Shown: positions 1 through 7,577 of the stretch, piece after piece
Layout: each line of letters opens with the position of its first letter
How positions within the stretch are numbered: the stretch's first letter is position 1
Source of the DNA: Brevibacillus daliensis
GTDB taxonomy: Bacteria > Bacillota > Bacilli > Brevibacillales > Brevibacillaceae
Assembly (NCBI RefSeq): GCF_021245735.1
Contig: NZ_JAJISB010000023.1
Location: 1 to 64,000 of the forward strand
Length of the DNA: 64,000 nt
Direction of reading: 5' to 3'
The notes under the pieces: generated by a model
Told to the model about the DNA's origin: nothing
What the model saw: only the letters and a program-made list of their open reading frames with translations
Database searches by the model: none
Translations under genes and position numbers: made by a program

Positions 1-155
1 AACTTAACCAAGATGTGTCCATGAAACTATACTAACTCCATTTTAATACTTATTTTATATGAATAGGGGAGTGGATTTAACGAAAAAGGACATATGTGAA
101 TAAAAGTGATTTTAATCTAGTGAATAATGTACAGAGTTAAAGGGGGAAATATAAC

Positions 156-797
156 ATGTTTGATGATAGAGAAAAAGAAGCGATTTATAATGTGATTTAT
201 AAAAGGAGAGATGTTCGGAATTTTCTTTCTAATCCTGTGTCTAAGGAGATAATAAACCGGATTTTACAAGCAGCACACCATGCCCCTTCAGTGGGATTTA
301 TGCAACCATGGAATTTTATTTTAGTGGATTCAATAGAAGTAAAAGAACAATTAGCTTGGGCGACAGAGAAAGAAAGAAAAGCATTAGCTATTCATTATGA
401 AGAAGAGAGATCTACACAATTTTTAAGTTTAAAAATTGAAGGGATTAAACAGGCACCCTTGACTATTTGTGTAACATGTGATCCAACAAGCGGGGGATCG
501 CATGTATTAGGACGAAACTCTATTCCTGAAACTGATATTCTTTCAACAGCATGTGCTATCCAGAATATGTGGTTAGCTGCATGTGCAGAAGGTTTAGCAA
601 TGGGATGGGTAAGTTTTTACAAGAAAAATGATGTACGAGATATCTTGCAGATACCTCCGCACGTTGATCCTATTGCTTTAATTTCAATTGGATACACTAA
701 AGACTACCCATCTGCTCCGATTTTAGAACAGGTGAAGTGGGAAAAACGAAAATCTCTTGAAAATCTAGTTTTTTATAATAAATGGGGAGAGCGATAG
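156..797 (+). CDS. bluB: 5,6-dimethylbenzimidazole synthase BluB (nitroreductase fold)
   Basis: The 213-residue product is a flavin-dependent nitroreductase-fold protein of the BluB type, which cleaves FMNH2 with oxygen to make 5,6-dimethylbenzimidazole, the lower ligand of cobalamin. Visible hallmarks are RRDVR near residues 17-21 (its Asp is the catalytic residue in Sinorhizobium BluB), HHAPSVGFMQPW near residues 40-52, and AIQNMWLAACAEGLAMGWVS near residues 133-152. The length matches the family. An AAAGGGGG ribosome site lies just upstream of ATG 156. No other cobalamin gene or cobalamin riboswitch is visible nearby, so it may serve a remodelling or salvage pathway. A generic nitroreductase is the alternative, but these motifs favour BluB. 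Confidence 0.87.
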   Translation: MFDDREKEAIYNVIYKRRDVRNFLSNPVSKEIINRILQAAHHAPSVGFMQPWNFILVDSIEVKEQLAWATEKERKALAIHYEEERSTQFLSLKIEGIKQAPLTICVTCDPTSGGSHVLGRNSIPETDILSTACAIQNMWLAACAEGLAMGWVSFYKKNDVRDILQIPPHVDPIALISIGYTKDYPSAPILEQVKWEKRKSLENLVFYNKWGER

Positions 798-987
798 GAT
801 TATACTGAGGAATTCATTTGATTTTAACCCATATTTTGGCGGTAGAGAGCGTAAATTCAGGTGTCCGATTATCAGTTTTTTTGAAAGAACCGAGGATTTT
901 ATACTGGTTTAGTGGTGTAAGCAACGAATAATTTATTTTGGTATTGGGAATATTATTCTGAAAAGATAAATACAACGGAGATAGCGT

Positions 988-1305
988 ATGTTCAGATTCT
1001 CTATTTGCATCTTACTTTTGGTTTCATGTTGGCTATCATGAAGTAATGTTTATGCTGGACCTGAAACTTCCCCCAAACGAGAACAAGCGACAATAATTGA
1101 TTCATTTTTGGCTGGGTTACAAGCAGAGACACCAAAACAAGCTGTTAAATTATGGATTCTAGGTGTTAAAAATCGTAGTGGTGCTGTCCAATATGCTACG
1201 CTATCGTCAAATCTACAACAAAAGACAAGGAATCAATTTGAGAAAATTACTACAAAGTATAATGAATATGAGGCGTTTATTCCTGCCGAAACAGTTATTA
1301 GATAA
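988..1305 (+). pseudogene. Interrupted small secreted protein
   Basis: From ATG 988 the frame encodes a lysine-poor hydrophobic leader (MFRFSICILLLVSCWLS), hits an in-frame TGA at 1039-1041, and then continues in the same frame through an Ala-X-Ala-like region (NVYAGPE) into about 75 residues ending at TAG/TAA 1303-1305. The post-stop part contains WILGVKNRSGAVQYATLSS, which resembles the extracytoplasmic domain of small Bacillus lipoprotein-like or secreted proteins (inference, no family name certain). The stop falls exactly in the signal-peptide core, so export would be abolished unless read through. A shorter product from ATG 1108 lacks a good ribosome site. The C-terminus also seems shorter than related proteins, consistent with decay. 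Confidence 0.5.
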
Positions 1306-1378
1306 TATCAATGGGCCTCGTATGAGGTCCATTTTAAGTATTGAGCTAATGGGTATCGATAGCTTAATACTCACTTAG

Positions 1379-1411
1379 AACGGCAGCCTGTTTAATAGGC
1401 TGCCGTTTTCT
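1379..1411 (+). terminator. Rho-independent terminator
   Basis: A perfect 10-bp stem ACGGCAGCCT / AGGCTGCCGT with a 7-base loop is followed by TTTTC. Two weaker hairpins precede it (GGCCTC/GAGGTCC near 1314 and AGTATTGAGCT/AGCTTAATACT at 1336-1370). It closes the decayed secreted-protein gene. Confidence 0.75.
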
Positions 1412-1443
1412 CAACTAACGGGCAGAATAGTGAAAAGTGACAG

Positions 1444-1504
1444 AAAGAAATGGAGAAATTGAGAATGATGAGTCTTGACTGTCAGCAGATCGAAAAATTG
1501 AAGA
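1444..1504 (+). repeat. Degenerate partial duplication of the downstream YdeI-like gene
   Basis: About 60 bases here closely match 1584-1640 inside the next gene: both contain GAAATGGAGAAATTGAGAAT, then CTTGACTGT and GAA-AATTGAAG. The upstream copy is out of coding context, sits just before the ribosome site of the downstream gene and carries several substitutions. It is best explained as an old tandem duplication whose upstream copy is decaying. Confidence 0.7.
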
Positions 1505-1517
1505 GGAGTGTACCTTG

Positions 1518-1946
1518 ATGACAAATAAAAGAATGAATCCTAAGGTTGATGTATATTTTAGTAAAGCCAAAAAGTGGAAGGAAGAAATGGAGAAATTGAG
1601 AATGATCATTCTTGACTGTGGGCTGACCGAAGAATTGAAGTGGTATCAGCCTTGTTACACGTTTCAAAACAAGAACATAGTTATAATAAGTGGATTTAAA
1701 GAATACTGTGCGCTTAATTTATTCAAAGGTGCCTTGTTAAAAGATGCCAATGGTATTCTAATCAAACCTGGGGAAAAGAAATTAGATGAAATCCCTGCCT
1801 TGAAAACTGCTTTTGAGGCATTGACGCCAGGACGGCAAAGAGCATACAATCTTTATTTTTCAGCACCCAAACAATCCAAAACTCGGGAGTCAAGGGTTGA
1901 AAAATGTATGCAGCAAATTCTCAATGGAAAGGGATTAAATGATTAG
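1518..1946 (+). CDS. YdeI/OmdA-associated (DUF1801-like) protein with internal deletion
   Basis: The product (about 142 residues from ATG 1518; a TTG at 1515 is also possible after AGGAG 1504-1508) starts with a DUF1801-type domain (ELKWYQPCYTFQNKNIVIIS, FKEYCALNLFKGALL) and ends with the YdeI C-terminal block (LTPGRQRAYNLYFSAPKQSK, then TRESRVEKCM), a helix region linked to peptidoglycan-binding or OmdA-like proteins. Full-length family members are near 190-200 residues. Between GILIKPGE (about residue 83) and KLDEIPALKTAF roughly 50 residues of the usual linker helix are missing, in frame. It may be a functional short form or a recently damaged gene. B. subtilis YdeI is implicated in antimicrobial peptide tolerance in some annotations, but the role here is inferred only. 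Confidence 0.6.
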   Translation: MTNKRMNPKVDVYFSKAKKWKEEMEKLRMIILDCGLTEELKWYQPCYTFQNKNIVIISGFKEYCALNLFKGALLKDANGILIKPGEKKLDEIPALKTAFEALTPGRQRAYNLYFSAPKQSKTRESRVEKCMQQILNGKGLND

Positions 1947-1965
1947 TAAGCAGACTTTTAGTTAA

Positions 1966-2094
1966 CTTGGTGGTTTTGATAATGAACGAATACAAGAAGT
2001 GGTCGATATCATAATAGAATGCAAAGAGCCGTATTTCTATATTAGAGACTACAAGAGCAAGGACGGAAAGTTTATCGCCAAAACAAAATCTTAA
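1966..2094 (+). pseudogene. Start-less coding fragment, unknown family
   Basis: An open frame bounded by TAA 1963-1965 and TAA 2092-2094 reads like real protein (FDNERIQEVVDIIIECKEPY then FYIRDYKSKDGKFIAKTKS) but has no start codon or ribosome site. I do not recognise the family. It lies just after the YdeI-like gene and is probably the 3' end of a gene whose 5' part was deleted. Confidence 0.35.
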
Positions 2095-2161
2095 TCGCCA
2101 AACGGTTCAGATTCGTTATTGTTCGTGTCCTGTACTTTGGATAAGAATTCATAGAAATAGG

Positions 2162-2202
2162 AAAGAGAATGCCTTTCTGCATCAGCGGAAGGACATTCTC
2201 TT
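2162..2202 (-). terminator. Terminator-like hairpin downstream of the esterase gene
   Basis: AGAGAATG-CCTTT pairs with AAGG-CATTCTCT around a 12-base loop. On the minus strand it lies about 160 bases past the erythromycin-esterase-like stop codon. Its T-run is weak. Its position argues against the small minus-strand reading frame that spans it being a gene. Confidence 0.45.
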
Positions 2203-2362
2203 ATTGTGTGGAACAGACGATGTTTCCGTTCGTCTTCATACATTACAAGCAAATGTCCTCCACTCTCCGTCTTCGAAAACCGATCAACTGTTTCTGGGCT
2301 TGGATGGCGCTCCACCAACTATGGCGCTCCATCAGCTCGTAACCCCGACAATTCGCACTCCG

Positions 2363-3646
2363 CTAATCCGTTATCATGACCGAAGGAGTAGCTGCCCGCA
2401 CGAAAATGATAGCATCAAAAGCTTTAGCTGGAATCATTTTTAAAGTATACATCTTTTCAATTTTTCCATACAATCCACTAAAGACTGCGCCTATTGCACT
2501 GATGGGCTGAGCTCTATTCAGATATGCGGTGAAATTTTCATCATGTCTTGCCTTTGCAAAGTCCAGGAATCCATCCTTCATGTTTGTATGTGCAAACAGA
2601 ACAGCTAGCCGATCGTTCCCACTATTTTTTACATAAAACTCTTTTCGCTCATTGGTAGTGGCGTCATTAGCAATGAAGGAGCTTTCGTAGAATTCACTTC
2701 CTATTGCGTAATATTGGTCCCCAAAGGTTTTTGCGAGATACGCTCCCATGCAGGTTGTCATTCCTATGGAAGTGGAGGTTTTTTCAATGTGTCCATTATG
2801 TCCTGTTATGAATATGTTTTCGCGACCGTAATATTTCTTTTCAAATGATAAAATCCATATCACTTTTTCCGCCATATAGTGATCACGGGTATTGTTATAG
2901 TTTGCATTTGTTCCGCGCAGTGTAGCGTTTTGCTTGATAGCTTCGGCAAAGGCTAGAGCCAACTCATATTCTTTCTCAGAGCTTTTTGCGGTATAAACGG
3001 ATTTATTTTCTTTCATCCGCTCCATCAAGTTTTTAATATGGGAGAGCCCCTCCTGTACGTTGGCCTGCTTTTGATCATACACCGTTTTATCATTCAGATT
3101 CGTAAGTGCAATTTCATACTTAGAGGCAAGTGTCGGATCAACCTTTTTTAAATAGGATAATAGCCCGTATTTGTTATGGTCATAGCGTTGCATATCAAAA
3201 CCATAAAAATGAATTTTATCTTTTGCATCCTGATGCTCATTATAGGAGCGCATCCAAGATAGAAGGTCTACCATTTCTTGTGTATTGTAAATCGTAAATC
3301 CAATTGCTTTTGCAGCATCTTGTGCAGTTCCGCTGCCTCCTAAAATGTATTCATTAACCTTTTGTCCTCCGCCGAAATCGCCTTCTATGGCAAATACGCG
3401 ATATCCTTGTTTTTCCACCAGATGCTTAAAAATATCTAACTTTAAAGTAGTAAATTGCTTGTTCCCATGTGTAGCTTCTCCAAACCCGATGATGGTTTTC
3501 GAAGGGAGTTCCATTTTTGAAACAGGAACAAGGTTAGATTTCAATGACTGTTGTAACGTATTGGTTGATTCAGAATGGAAACCCGTACCCGTCAATAAAC
3601 TCATCATGATGAACAAGCTTATTGCGATCAGGAATTTTTTTTTCAT
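2363..3646 (-). CDS. Secreted erythromycin-esterase family protein
   Basis: The 427-residue product has an N-terminal signal peptide (MKKKFLIAISLFIMMSLLTG) and the erythromycin-esterase (Ere) fold signature: GEATHG at residues 56-61, carrying the conserved Glu and catalytic His; a YGFDMQRY block near 145; RDHYMAEKV near 260; and ITGHNGHI near 283, which supplies the second conserved His. Ere enzymes hydrolyse the macrolactone of 14-membered macrolides, but the family is broad and many Bacillus members have unknown substrates. Export is unusual for macrolide esterases, which act in the cytoplasm, so another ester or a cell-wall-linked substrate is possible. The gene is monocistronic on the minus strand, with TATC-GTTCTCTC upstream and no clear operator. 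Confidence 0.8.
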   Translation of the reverse strand: MKKKFLIAISLFIMMSLLTGTGFHSESTNTLQQSLKSNLVPVSKMELPSKTIIGFGEATHGNKQFTTLKLDIFKHLVEKQGYRVFAIEGDFGGGQKVNEYILGGSGTAQDAAKAIGFTIYNTQEMVDLLSWMRSYNEHQDAKDKIHFYGFDMQRYDHNKYGLLSYLKKVDPTLASKYEIALTNLNDKTVYDQKQANVQEGLSHIKNLMERMKENKSVYTAKSSEKEYELALAFAEAIKQNATLRGTNANYNNTRDHYMAEKVIWILSFEKKYYGRENIFITGHNGHIEKTSTSIGMTTCMGAYLAKTFGDQYYAIGSEFYESSFIANDATTNERKEFYVKNSGNDRLAVLFAHTNMKDGFLDFAKARHDENFTAYLNRAQPISAIGAVFSGLYGKIEKMYTLKMIPAKAFDAIIFVRAATPSVMITD

Positions 3647-4054
3647 ATCGTTCTCTCTTTCTTGAGCTGATCATTCGTTTTTAAATGGATGAAAGGTGAC
3701 AACCGCGTATACCATCTTCCCGCTCGGATTGATAAAAACGTACGGCACTTATGTTTTGGTTTTTCTTACTATTTACACTATTATACTCGTTCCCGATGTC
3801 GTTTAACTACATTGAATTGATTTATACGCAGTCCCCACCCTTTACATCATATCCTATCCAGCCGGAAAAAGGTTTGAGAGAGGGTTGTAAAAAAGTAGCT
3901 AGGTTTTATAATCCCCCGGCGCGTGTTCGTGGAAAAAATGTACAAATCGGATGTGAAAAAAAGCGAAGTTCCGATTACTAAAAGAAATTCGGAACTCCAA
4001 AATATTGTTCGTAGATCCATTAAGTCGCATGGTGGAAATTATGATCGTTTTAAA
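3647..4054. other. Intergenic region between esterase and TetR genes
   Basis: No convincing gene is present in these 400 bases. A 76-codon frame (3751-3981) begins with a hydrophobic stretch but ends in low-complexity polar sequence without a ribosome site. A hairpin AGTTCCGA / TCGGAACT lies at 3967-3996. Bases 3660-3750 presumably hold the minus-strand esterase promoter, but no confident -35/-10 pair was seen. Confidence 0.4.
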
Positions 4055-4126
4055 ATGACTATAGTGTCATTTTAATATTGACGATAAATAGCTCATGACA
4101 TACTATAAAGATGACTGTAGTGTCAT
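4055..4126 (+). promoter_or_regulatory. Promoter flanked by two TetR-type operators
   Basis: A sigma-A promoter is clear: TTGACG at 4078-4083, exactly 17 bases, TACTAT at 4101-4106. It is flanked by two near-identical palindromic 16-mers, ATGACTATAGTGTCAT (4055-4070) and ATGACTGTAGTGTCAT (4111-4126), with ATGAC/GTCAT arms. One site sits upstream of the -35 and the other just after the -10, a layout expected for autorepression by the TetR protein encoded immediately downstream, possibly with DNA looping between sites 56 bases apart. Confidence 0.75.
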
Positions 4127-4149
4127 TTTTATTTTAGGAGGTGGTTACT

Positions 4150-4809
4150 ATGCCAAAGGTAAGCCATGAGTATGTGATAAGAAAGAAAAATACCATTTTA
4201 GAAGCAGCTTTATCGGTGTGTAAAGTTAAGCCACTCTATGAAATTACGATGAGAGATATCATTAAAGCGTCAGGGATAAGTCAAGGAGGGATATATCGCT
4301 ATTATTCGGATTTGGACGAAATACTTGTTGCTGTCATTAATCAAGCTAATGCTAATGCAGACTATAAGCAAGTTGTCGATGCGATTATTGAAAATAGCAA
4401 TTCTCCCAAAGAATCGATAAAAAAGCTGTTTACTTTTCTCGGTGAATACATGAAAGAAAACTTATCAACGGTTGGCAAAATTCAATTTGAGCTCACAATC
4501 GTATTTGCGAACAATCCAGAGAGACAAAAGAAAATTTTATTGAACATTACTGAAAATGAAAGCGGACAATATTTGGTCGAGCGGTTATTTAGTACAATTC
4601 ATGAGGGAATTTCTTTAGGGAGCTTTCAGCCTGAAGTATCACCAGAAGATTTATTAACTTTTGTTATGACATCGATTGATGGCATTGTAAGAGATGTTGT
4701 TTTACAAAAATGTTACGGTATGTTCCAAAATGAACAAGTGCAATTTGACGAAATCCGTCTGATGGATACTCTTTGCAAGTCCGTATTATTATTGTTGGGG
4801 TCTAAATAA
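4150..4809 (+). CDS. TetR/AcrR family regulator
   Basis: The 219-residue protein has the TetR N-terminal helix-turn-helix (ITMRDIIKASGISQGGIYRY, near residues 29-48, then YSDLDEILVAVI) and a longer C-terminal ligand and dimer domain of no recognisable subfamily. ATG 4150 is chosen because a strong AGGAGG at 4136-4141 is spaced 8 bases from it; the in-frame GTG at 4141 overlaps that site. It is followed after 14 bases by a CPBP-family membrane protease and probably controls both genes through the two operators upstream of its promoter. Confidence 0.85.
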   Translation: MPKVSHEYVIRKKNTILEAALSVCKVKPLYEITMRDIIKASGISQGGIYRYYSDLDEILVAVINQANANADYKQVVDAIIENSNSPKESIKKLFTFLGEYMKENLSTVGKIQFELTIVFANNPERQKKILLNITENESGQYLVERLFSTIHEGISLGSFQPEVSPEDLLTFVMTSIDGIVRDVVLQKCYGMFQNEQVQFDEIRLMDTLCKSVLLLLGSK

Positions 4810-4823
4810 GGAGAGGTTCACAA

Positions 4824-5600
4824 TTGGGGAAAGAGATAAGAAGGTTTCTATTCTATACCTTTGTTTCGTCGTGGATACTATGGGGCGGCTTAGCGATACT
4901 AACACAGTTCAATCTGCTCAGGTTTGGAACTGCATTTTCAATGATGTTGTTTATTCTTGGTGGTGTTACCCCTGCCATTTGCGAGATTTGGCTGAAAAAG
5001 AAATATAGTTCTAAAGAAGAGTTTAAATCATTTATTCATAATATAAAAAATCCTAGACACCCATTAGCATGGTACCTATTTACCATCGGACTTGCGTTTG
5101 CAGCTTGTTTTTTGCCAACTCTTTGGGGTGGAGCATCTATGGAGAACCCTCTATATCTAGCATTGATTGAATTCCCAATCATGATTATCGGAGGTGGTTT
5201 GGAAGAGATCGGCTGGCGTGGCTATTTACAGCCTACGTTGCAAAAAAAGTGGTCGCGATTCACAAGTACGCTCATTGTGGGTGGTATTTGGGCAATATGG
5301 CATCTGCCATTATGGTTCGTGGTTGGTTCAAATCAATTGAGTATGAACTTTCTCTGGTTCACTCTAAGTGCTTTGGCATTATCTTTTCTGCTGACGGTCA
5401 TTTATTCATCCACCAATAGCATTTTTCTATGTATTATTTTCCATGCCTTAATTAATTCATTCTGGGATGTATATATTCCAGATACGAATGTTGCGTCTGC
5501 TTTATTTACACTTTTGTTTGCGCTGTTTATTTTTACTGCATTTGAATTCTATCGAAAGAGGAATAACACGAAAGGGCTAGAGGGGTGGTTTCATGTCTAA
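4824..5600 (+). CDS. CPBP family intramembrane protease (CAAX-type)
   Basis: The 258-residue polytopic protein begins at TTG 4824, preceded by AAGGAGAGG. It carries the CPBP (Abi) motifs: EEIGWRG (EExxxR) near residue 128, an IWHLPLW His motif near 155, and FHALINSFWD near 207. These residues form the glutamate/histidine active site of Rce1-like proteases. Roughly eight membrane segments are visible. In Firmicutes such proteins often serve in bacteriocin maturation or immunity. Here the only partner is the TetR gene just upstream, so the substrate is unknown. The C-terminal end directly abuts a transposition-gene relic, whose own first ATG overlaps the stop region. Confidence 0.8.
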   Translation: MGKEIRRFLFYTFVSSWILWGGLAILTQFNLLRFGTAFSMMLFILGGVTPAICEIWLKKKYSSKEEFKSFIHNIKNPRHPLAWYLFTIGLAFAACFLPTLWGGASMENPLYLALIEFPIMIIGGGLEEIGWRGYLQPTLQKKWSRFTSTLIVGGIWAIWHLPLWFVVGSNQLSMNFLWFTLSALALSFLLTVIYSSTNSIFLCIIFHALINSFWDVYIPDTNVASALFTLLFALFIFTAFEFYRKRNNTKGLEGWFHV

Positions 5601-5806
5601 AAGGATAAAGAAGAAAAACATCTGAAGCTGAAAAGCAGATTAAAGAAGGTCGAGGCACAGGTATTGAAGCAGATTATCAGCCATAGTTAAAGATTCAAGA
5701 CGCTTCATCATTAGACCGTTCCACGAGATAAAAAGGAAGTAAGACAAATAGACAGCATGAATTTATATTTTTATCAGATTTGATCCGAAAATATATTGAA
5801 ATATAA
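5593..5806 (+). pseudogene. tnsA: Relic of a Tn7-like TnsA endonuclease gene (N-terminal part)
   Basis: Read across stops, this stretch gives KQIKEGRGTGIEADYQP-stop-LKIQDASSLDRSTR-stop-KGSKTNRQHEF then FLSDLIRKY. This matches the TnsA N-terminal pattern EGRG-G-ADYKPWL--QDVPS-GR--RIKG-KT-R-H-FLSDLE, with the tryptophan of KPW now a TAG stop. There is one frameshift after an MSKRIKKK-like start (ATG 5593), stops at 5684, 5729 and 5804, and no C-terminal nuclease half. No tnsB, tnsC or tniQ is visible nearby, so this is a molecular fossil. The promoter of the following TetR gene overlaps its last bases. Confidence 0.65.
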
Positions 5807-5842
5807 CGAAAATTGATTATAATTTAATTAACCAATGGTCAA
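5796..5842 (+). promoter_or_regulatory. Promoter and TetR operator upstream of the second TetR gene
   Basis: TTGAAA (5796-5801), 16 bases, TATAAT (5818-5823) form a strong sigma-A promoter. TTAACCAATGGTCAA (5828-5842) directly downstream is a near-perfect palindrome. Its reverse complement, differing only at the centre, occurs upstream of the epimerase gene at 6454-6468, indicating one regulator for both promoters. Confidence 0.7.
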
Positions 5843-5856
5843 TAAAGGAGATTTGT

Positions 5857-6426
5857 ATGGCTGCACGGAAGAAAGCGATGGACGAATTATCGAAGGAAAT
5901 GATAATTCAAGAAGCAAATAAACAGTTTTTAACGAGTGATTTTCATAAAGTATCAATGCGAGCGATTGCGAAAGAACTGGGTTGTAGTCACGGCGCCATT
6001 TATTATCATTTTGCGAACAAAACAGAGCTCTTTTATGCAGTAGTGGAACAATATTTTACTGAGTTAAATATGACTTTAGAAAATGTGATACAAGAAGAGG
6101 GAGATTCACGTTCGAAAATGGCTGCAGTCTTTACAGGATTTATTGAATTTGGATTGAATCATCAAAGCCAATATGAATTTATGTTTATGCAGCGAAATAA
6201 GGAAGTAAATCCACTTTCGCAACAAGCCTCCAATGAAAGCTATACAAAATTCGCTCAGGTGCTTCAAGAGTTAACGAATCATACATTATCACTAGCGAAA
6301 ATTTATTCAACGTTTATCTCACTGCATGGCTTTGTTTCCCATTATCGTGGTTTTGTAGAAAATTATAATGAGGCGAAGGAAGCAGCAATTCAGCACTCAC
6401 AATTTTTGTTAGAAGCTCTAGATTAG
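5857..6426 (+). CDS. TetR/AcrR family regulator
   Basis: The 189-residue protein opens with a TetR helix-turn-helix (VSMRAIAKELGCSHGAIYYH near residues 31-50, then FANKTELFYAVV) and a C-terminal all-helical domain of the TetR_C type. The start at ATG 5857 follows AAAGGAG. It is transcribed from a promoter overlapped by a palindromic operator that recurs before the downstream NAD-dependent epimerase gene, so autoregulation and control of that gene are likely. A terminator overlaps its stop codon, separating it transcriptionally from the next gene. Confidence 0.85.
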   Translation: MAARKKAMDELSKEMIIQEANKQFLTSDFHKVSMRAIAKELGCSHGAIYYHFANKTELFYAVVEQYFTELNMTLENVIQEEGDSRSKMAAVFTGFIEFGLNHQSQYEFMFMQRNKEVNPLSQQASNESYTKFAQVLQELTNHTLSLAKIYSTFISLHGFVSHYRGFVENYNEAKEAAIQHSQFLLEALD

Positions 6427-6441
6427 CATCTAGAGTTTTTC
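6416..6441 (+). terminator. Terminator overlapping the TetR stop codon
   Basis: CTCTAGA / TCTAGAG form a 7-bp stem with loop TTAGCA, followed by TTTTTCTT. The stop codon lies in the loop. Confidence 0.7.
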
Positions 6442-6453
6442 TTAAAACAGCTA

Positions 6454-6468
6454 TTGACCAGTGGTTAA
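6454..6468 (+). promoter_or_regulatory. Second operator of the TetR protein
   Basis: TTGACCAGTGGTTAA is the reverse complement of the operator at 5828-5842 apart from the central base. It lies 23 bases before the epimerase start, so binding would block transcription or elongation from the epimerase promoter. Confidence 0.65.
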
Positions 6469-6490
6469 TTAAAAAGAACGAGGTGCTTTT

Positions 6491-7423
6491 ATGAAGAAGG
6501 TTTTAATTGCAGGGGCAACGGGGGGAGTTGGCTATGCATTAGTGCAGGAACTGACAGAACGAAACATTGAAGTTGTAGCATTTGCACGTACAGCAGACAA
6601 ATTAAAAAAATTATTTCAACACAATAAGAACGTAACATGTATAGCAGGAGATGTTTTAAACCGAGAAGATATTTTAAAAGCGAGTAAAGCTGTTGATACC
6701 ATTTTCCATGCGGTTAGCTTTCCTTATCAGGAATGGGAGGAGAAACACATTCCTTGCTTAACCAATTTATTAGAAGCTGCCAAAAGTAATCAAAGCAAGC
6801 TTGTATTAATTGATAATATATATGCCTACGGGAAACAATCGCAAGCGGTAAAGGAAAATGTTGTGAAGCATCCACATACAAAAAAGGGTAAAAAGCGCTT
6901 GCAAATGGAGGGAATCGTTAAAGATAGTAACGTACCATACATAATTGTACATTTACCGGACTTATTTGGACCAAATGCGATAAATACAATTTTATATGGG
7001 ACGTTGCAAGCCGCTGTTCAAAATAAATCTGCTTATTTTGTGGGGAGACTTGATGTGGTACGTGAATTCGCCTATACAAAAGACGTAGCAAAAAGTGTGG
7101 TTGCCCTTGCTTCAAACCCAGAGGCGTTTAATCAAAATTGGAACGTACCAGGATGCTTAAAAATTTCGGGGCAAGAACTTGTTATACTACTGCAAAAGAT
7201 GCTGGGATATCGTAAAAAAGTACGTGTTGCTACACCAAAACTTATTGCTTTTTTAGGCTTGTTCTCCCCATTTATGCGTGAGCAAAAAGAAATGATGTAT
7301 TTAACAGAAACCCCTATCCTATTGAATACGGAAAAATTAGAAAAAACGTTAGGGATTATCCCGCTTTCAAATAGTACACAAAGCCTAGAACAGACGTTGA
7401 ACTGGATAAAAAGTAACTCATAA
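6491..7423 (+). CDS. NAD(P)-dependent epimerase/dehydratase (extended SDR)
   Basis: The 310-residue protein begins with a Rossmann motif GATGGVGYALVQEL (residues 8-21) and follows the extended or atypical short-chain dehydrogenase pattern, with a cofactor aspartate loop (CIAGDVLN), FHAVS, and the YAYGKQS region near residue 115 that resembles the YxxxK active site (Tyr-Gly-Lys context). The C-terminal half (VVREFAYTKDVAKSVVALAS) binds the substrate. It is regulated with the upstream TetR through a shared palindrome. The substrate cannot be inferred; sugar-nucleotide, isoflavone-reductase-like or flavonoid-type substrates are all possible. Confidence 0.78.
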   Translation: MKKVLIAGATGGVGYALVQELTERNIEVVAFARTADKLKKLFQHNKNVTCIAGDVLNREDILKASKAVDTIFHAVSFPYQEWEEKHIPCLTNLLEAAKSNQSKLVLIDNIYAYGKQSQAVKENVVKHPHTKKGKKRLQMEGIVKDSNVPYIIVHLPDLFGPNAINTILYGTLQAAVQNKSAYFVGRLDVVREFAYTKDVAKSVVALASNPEAFNQNWNVPGCLKISGQELVILLQKMLGYRKKVRVATPKLIAFLGLFSPFMREQKEMMYLTETPILLNTEKLEKTLGIIPLSNSTQSLEQTLNWIKSNS

Positions 7424-7534
7424 AAAAGAAAAGAGCATTGCTACATATTTTATTAGTAGGGGACGAATAGTGAAAATCCGCCTACCGAAATGATCAAACA
7501 AATTTATAAACAGGATTGAAAATATCAAAAAATG

Positions 7535-7577
7535 AGAACCCATTTTGATCAAACTTTTTTCAAAATAGGTTCTTTTT
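7535..7577 (+). terminator. Rho-independent terminator
   Basis: GAACCCATTTTGA pairs with TCAAAATAGGTTC (one mismatch) around an A/T loop and is followed by TTTTTATTT. It serves the epimerase gene about 110 bases upstream. Confidence 0.65.

Noticed and set aside
2091-2318. Possible 75-codon minus-strand gene after the esterase gene
   Set aside because: It spans the terminator-like hairpin at 2162-2202, has no good ribosome site and no recognised family.
3751-3981. 76-codon frame with hydrophobic start
   Set aside because: No ribosome site, basic low-complexity tail, and no match to known small membrane proteins by eye.
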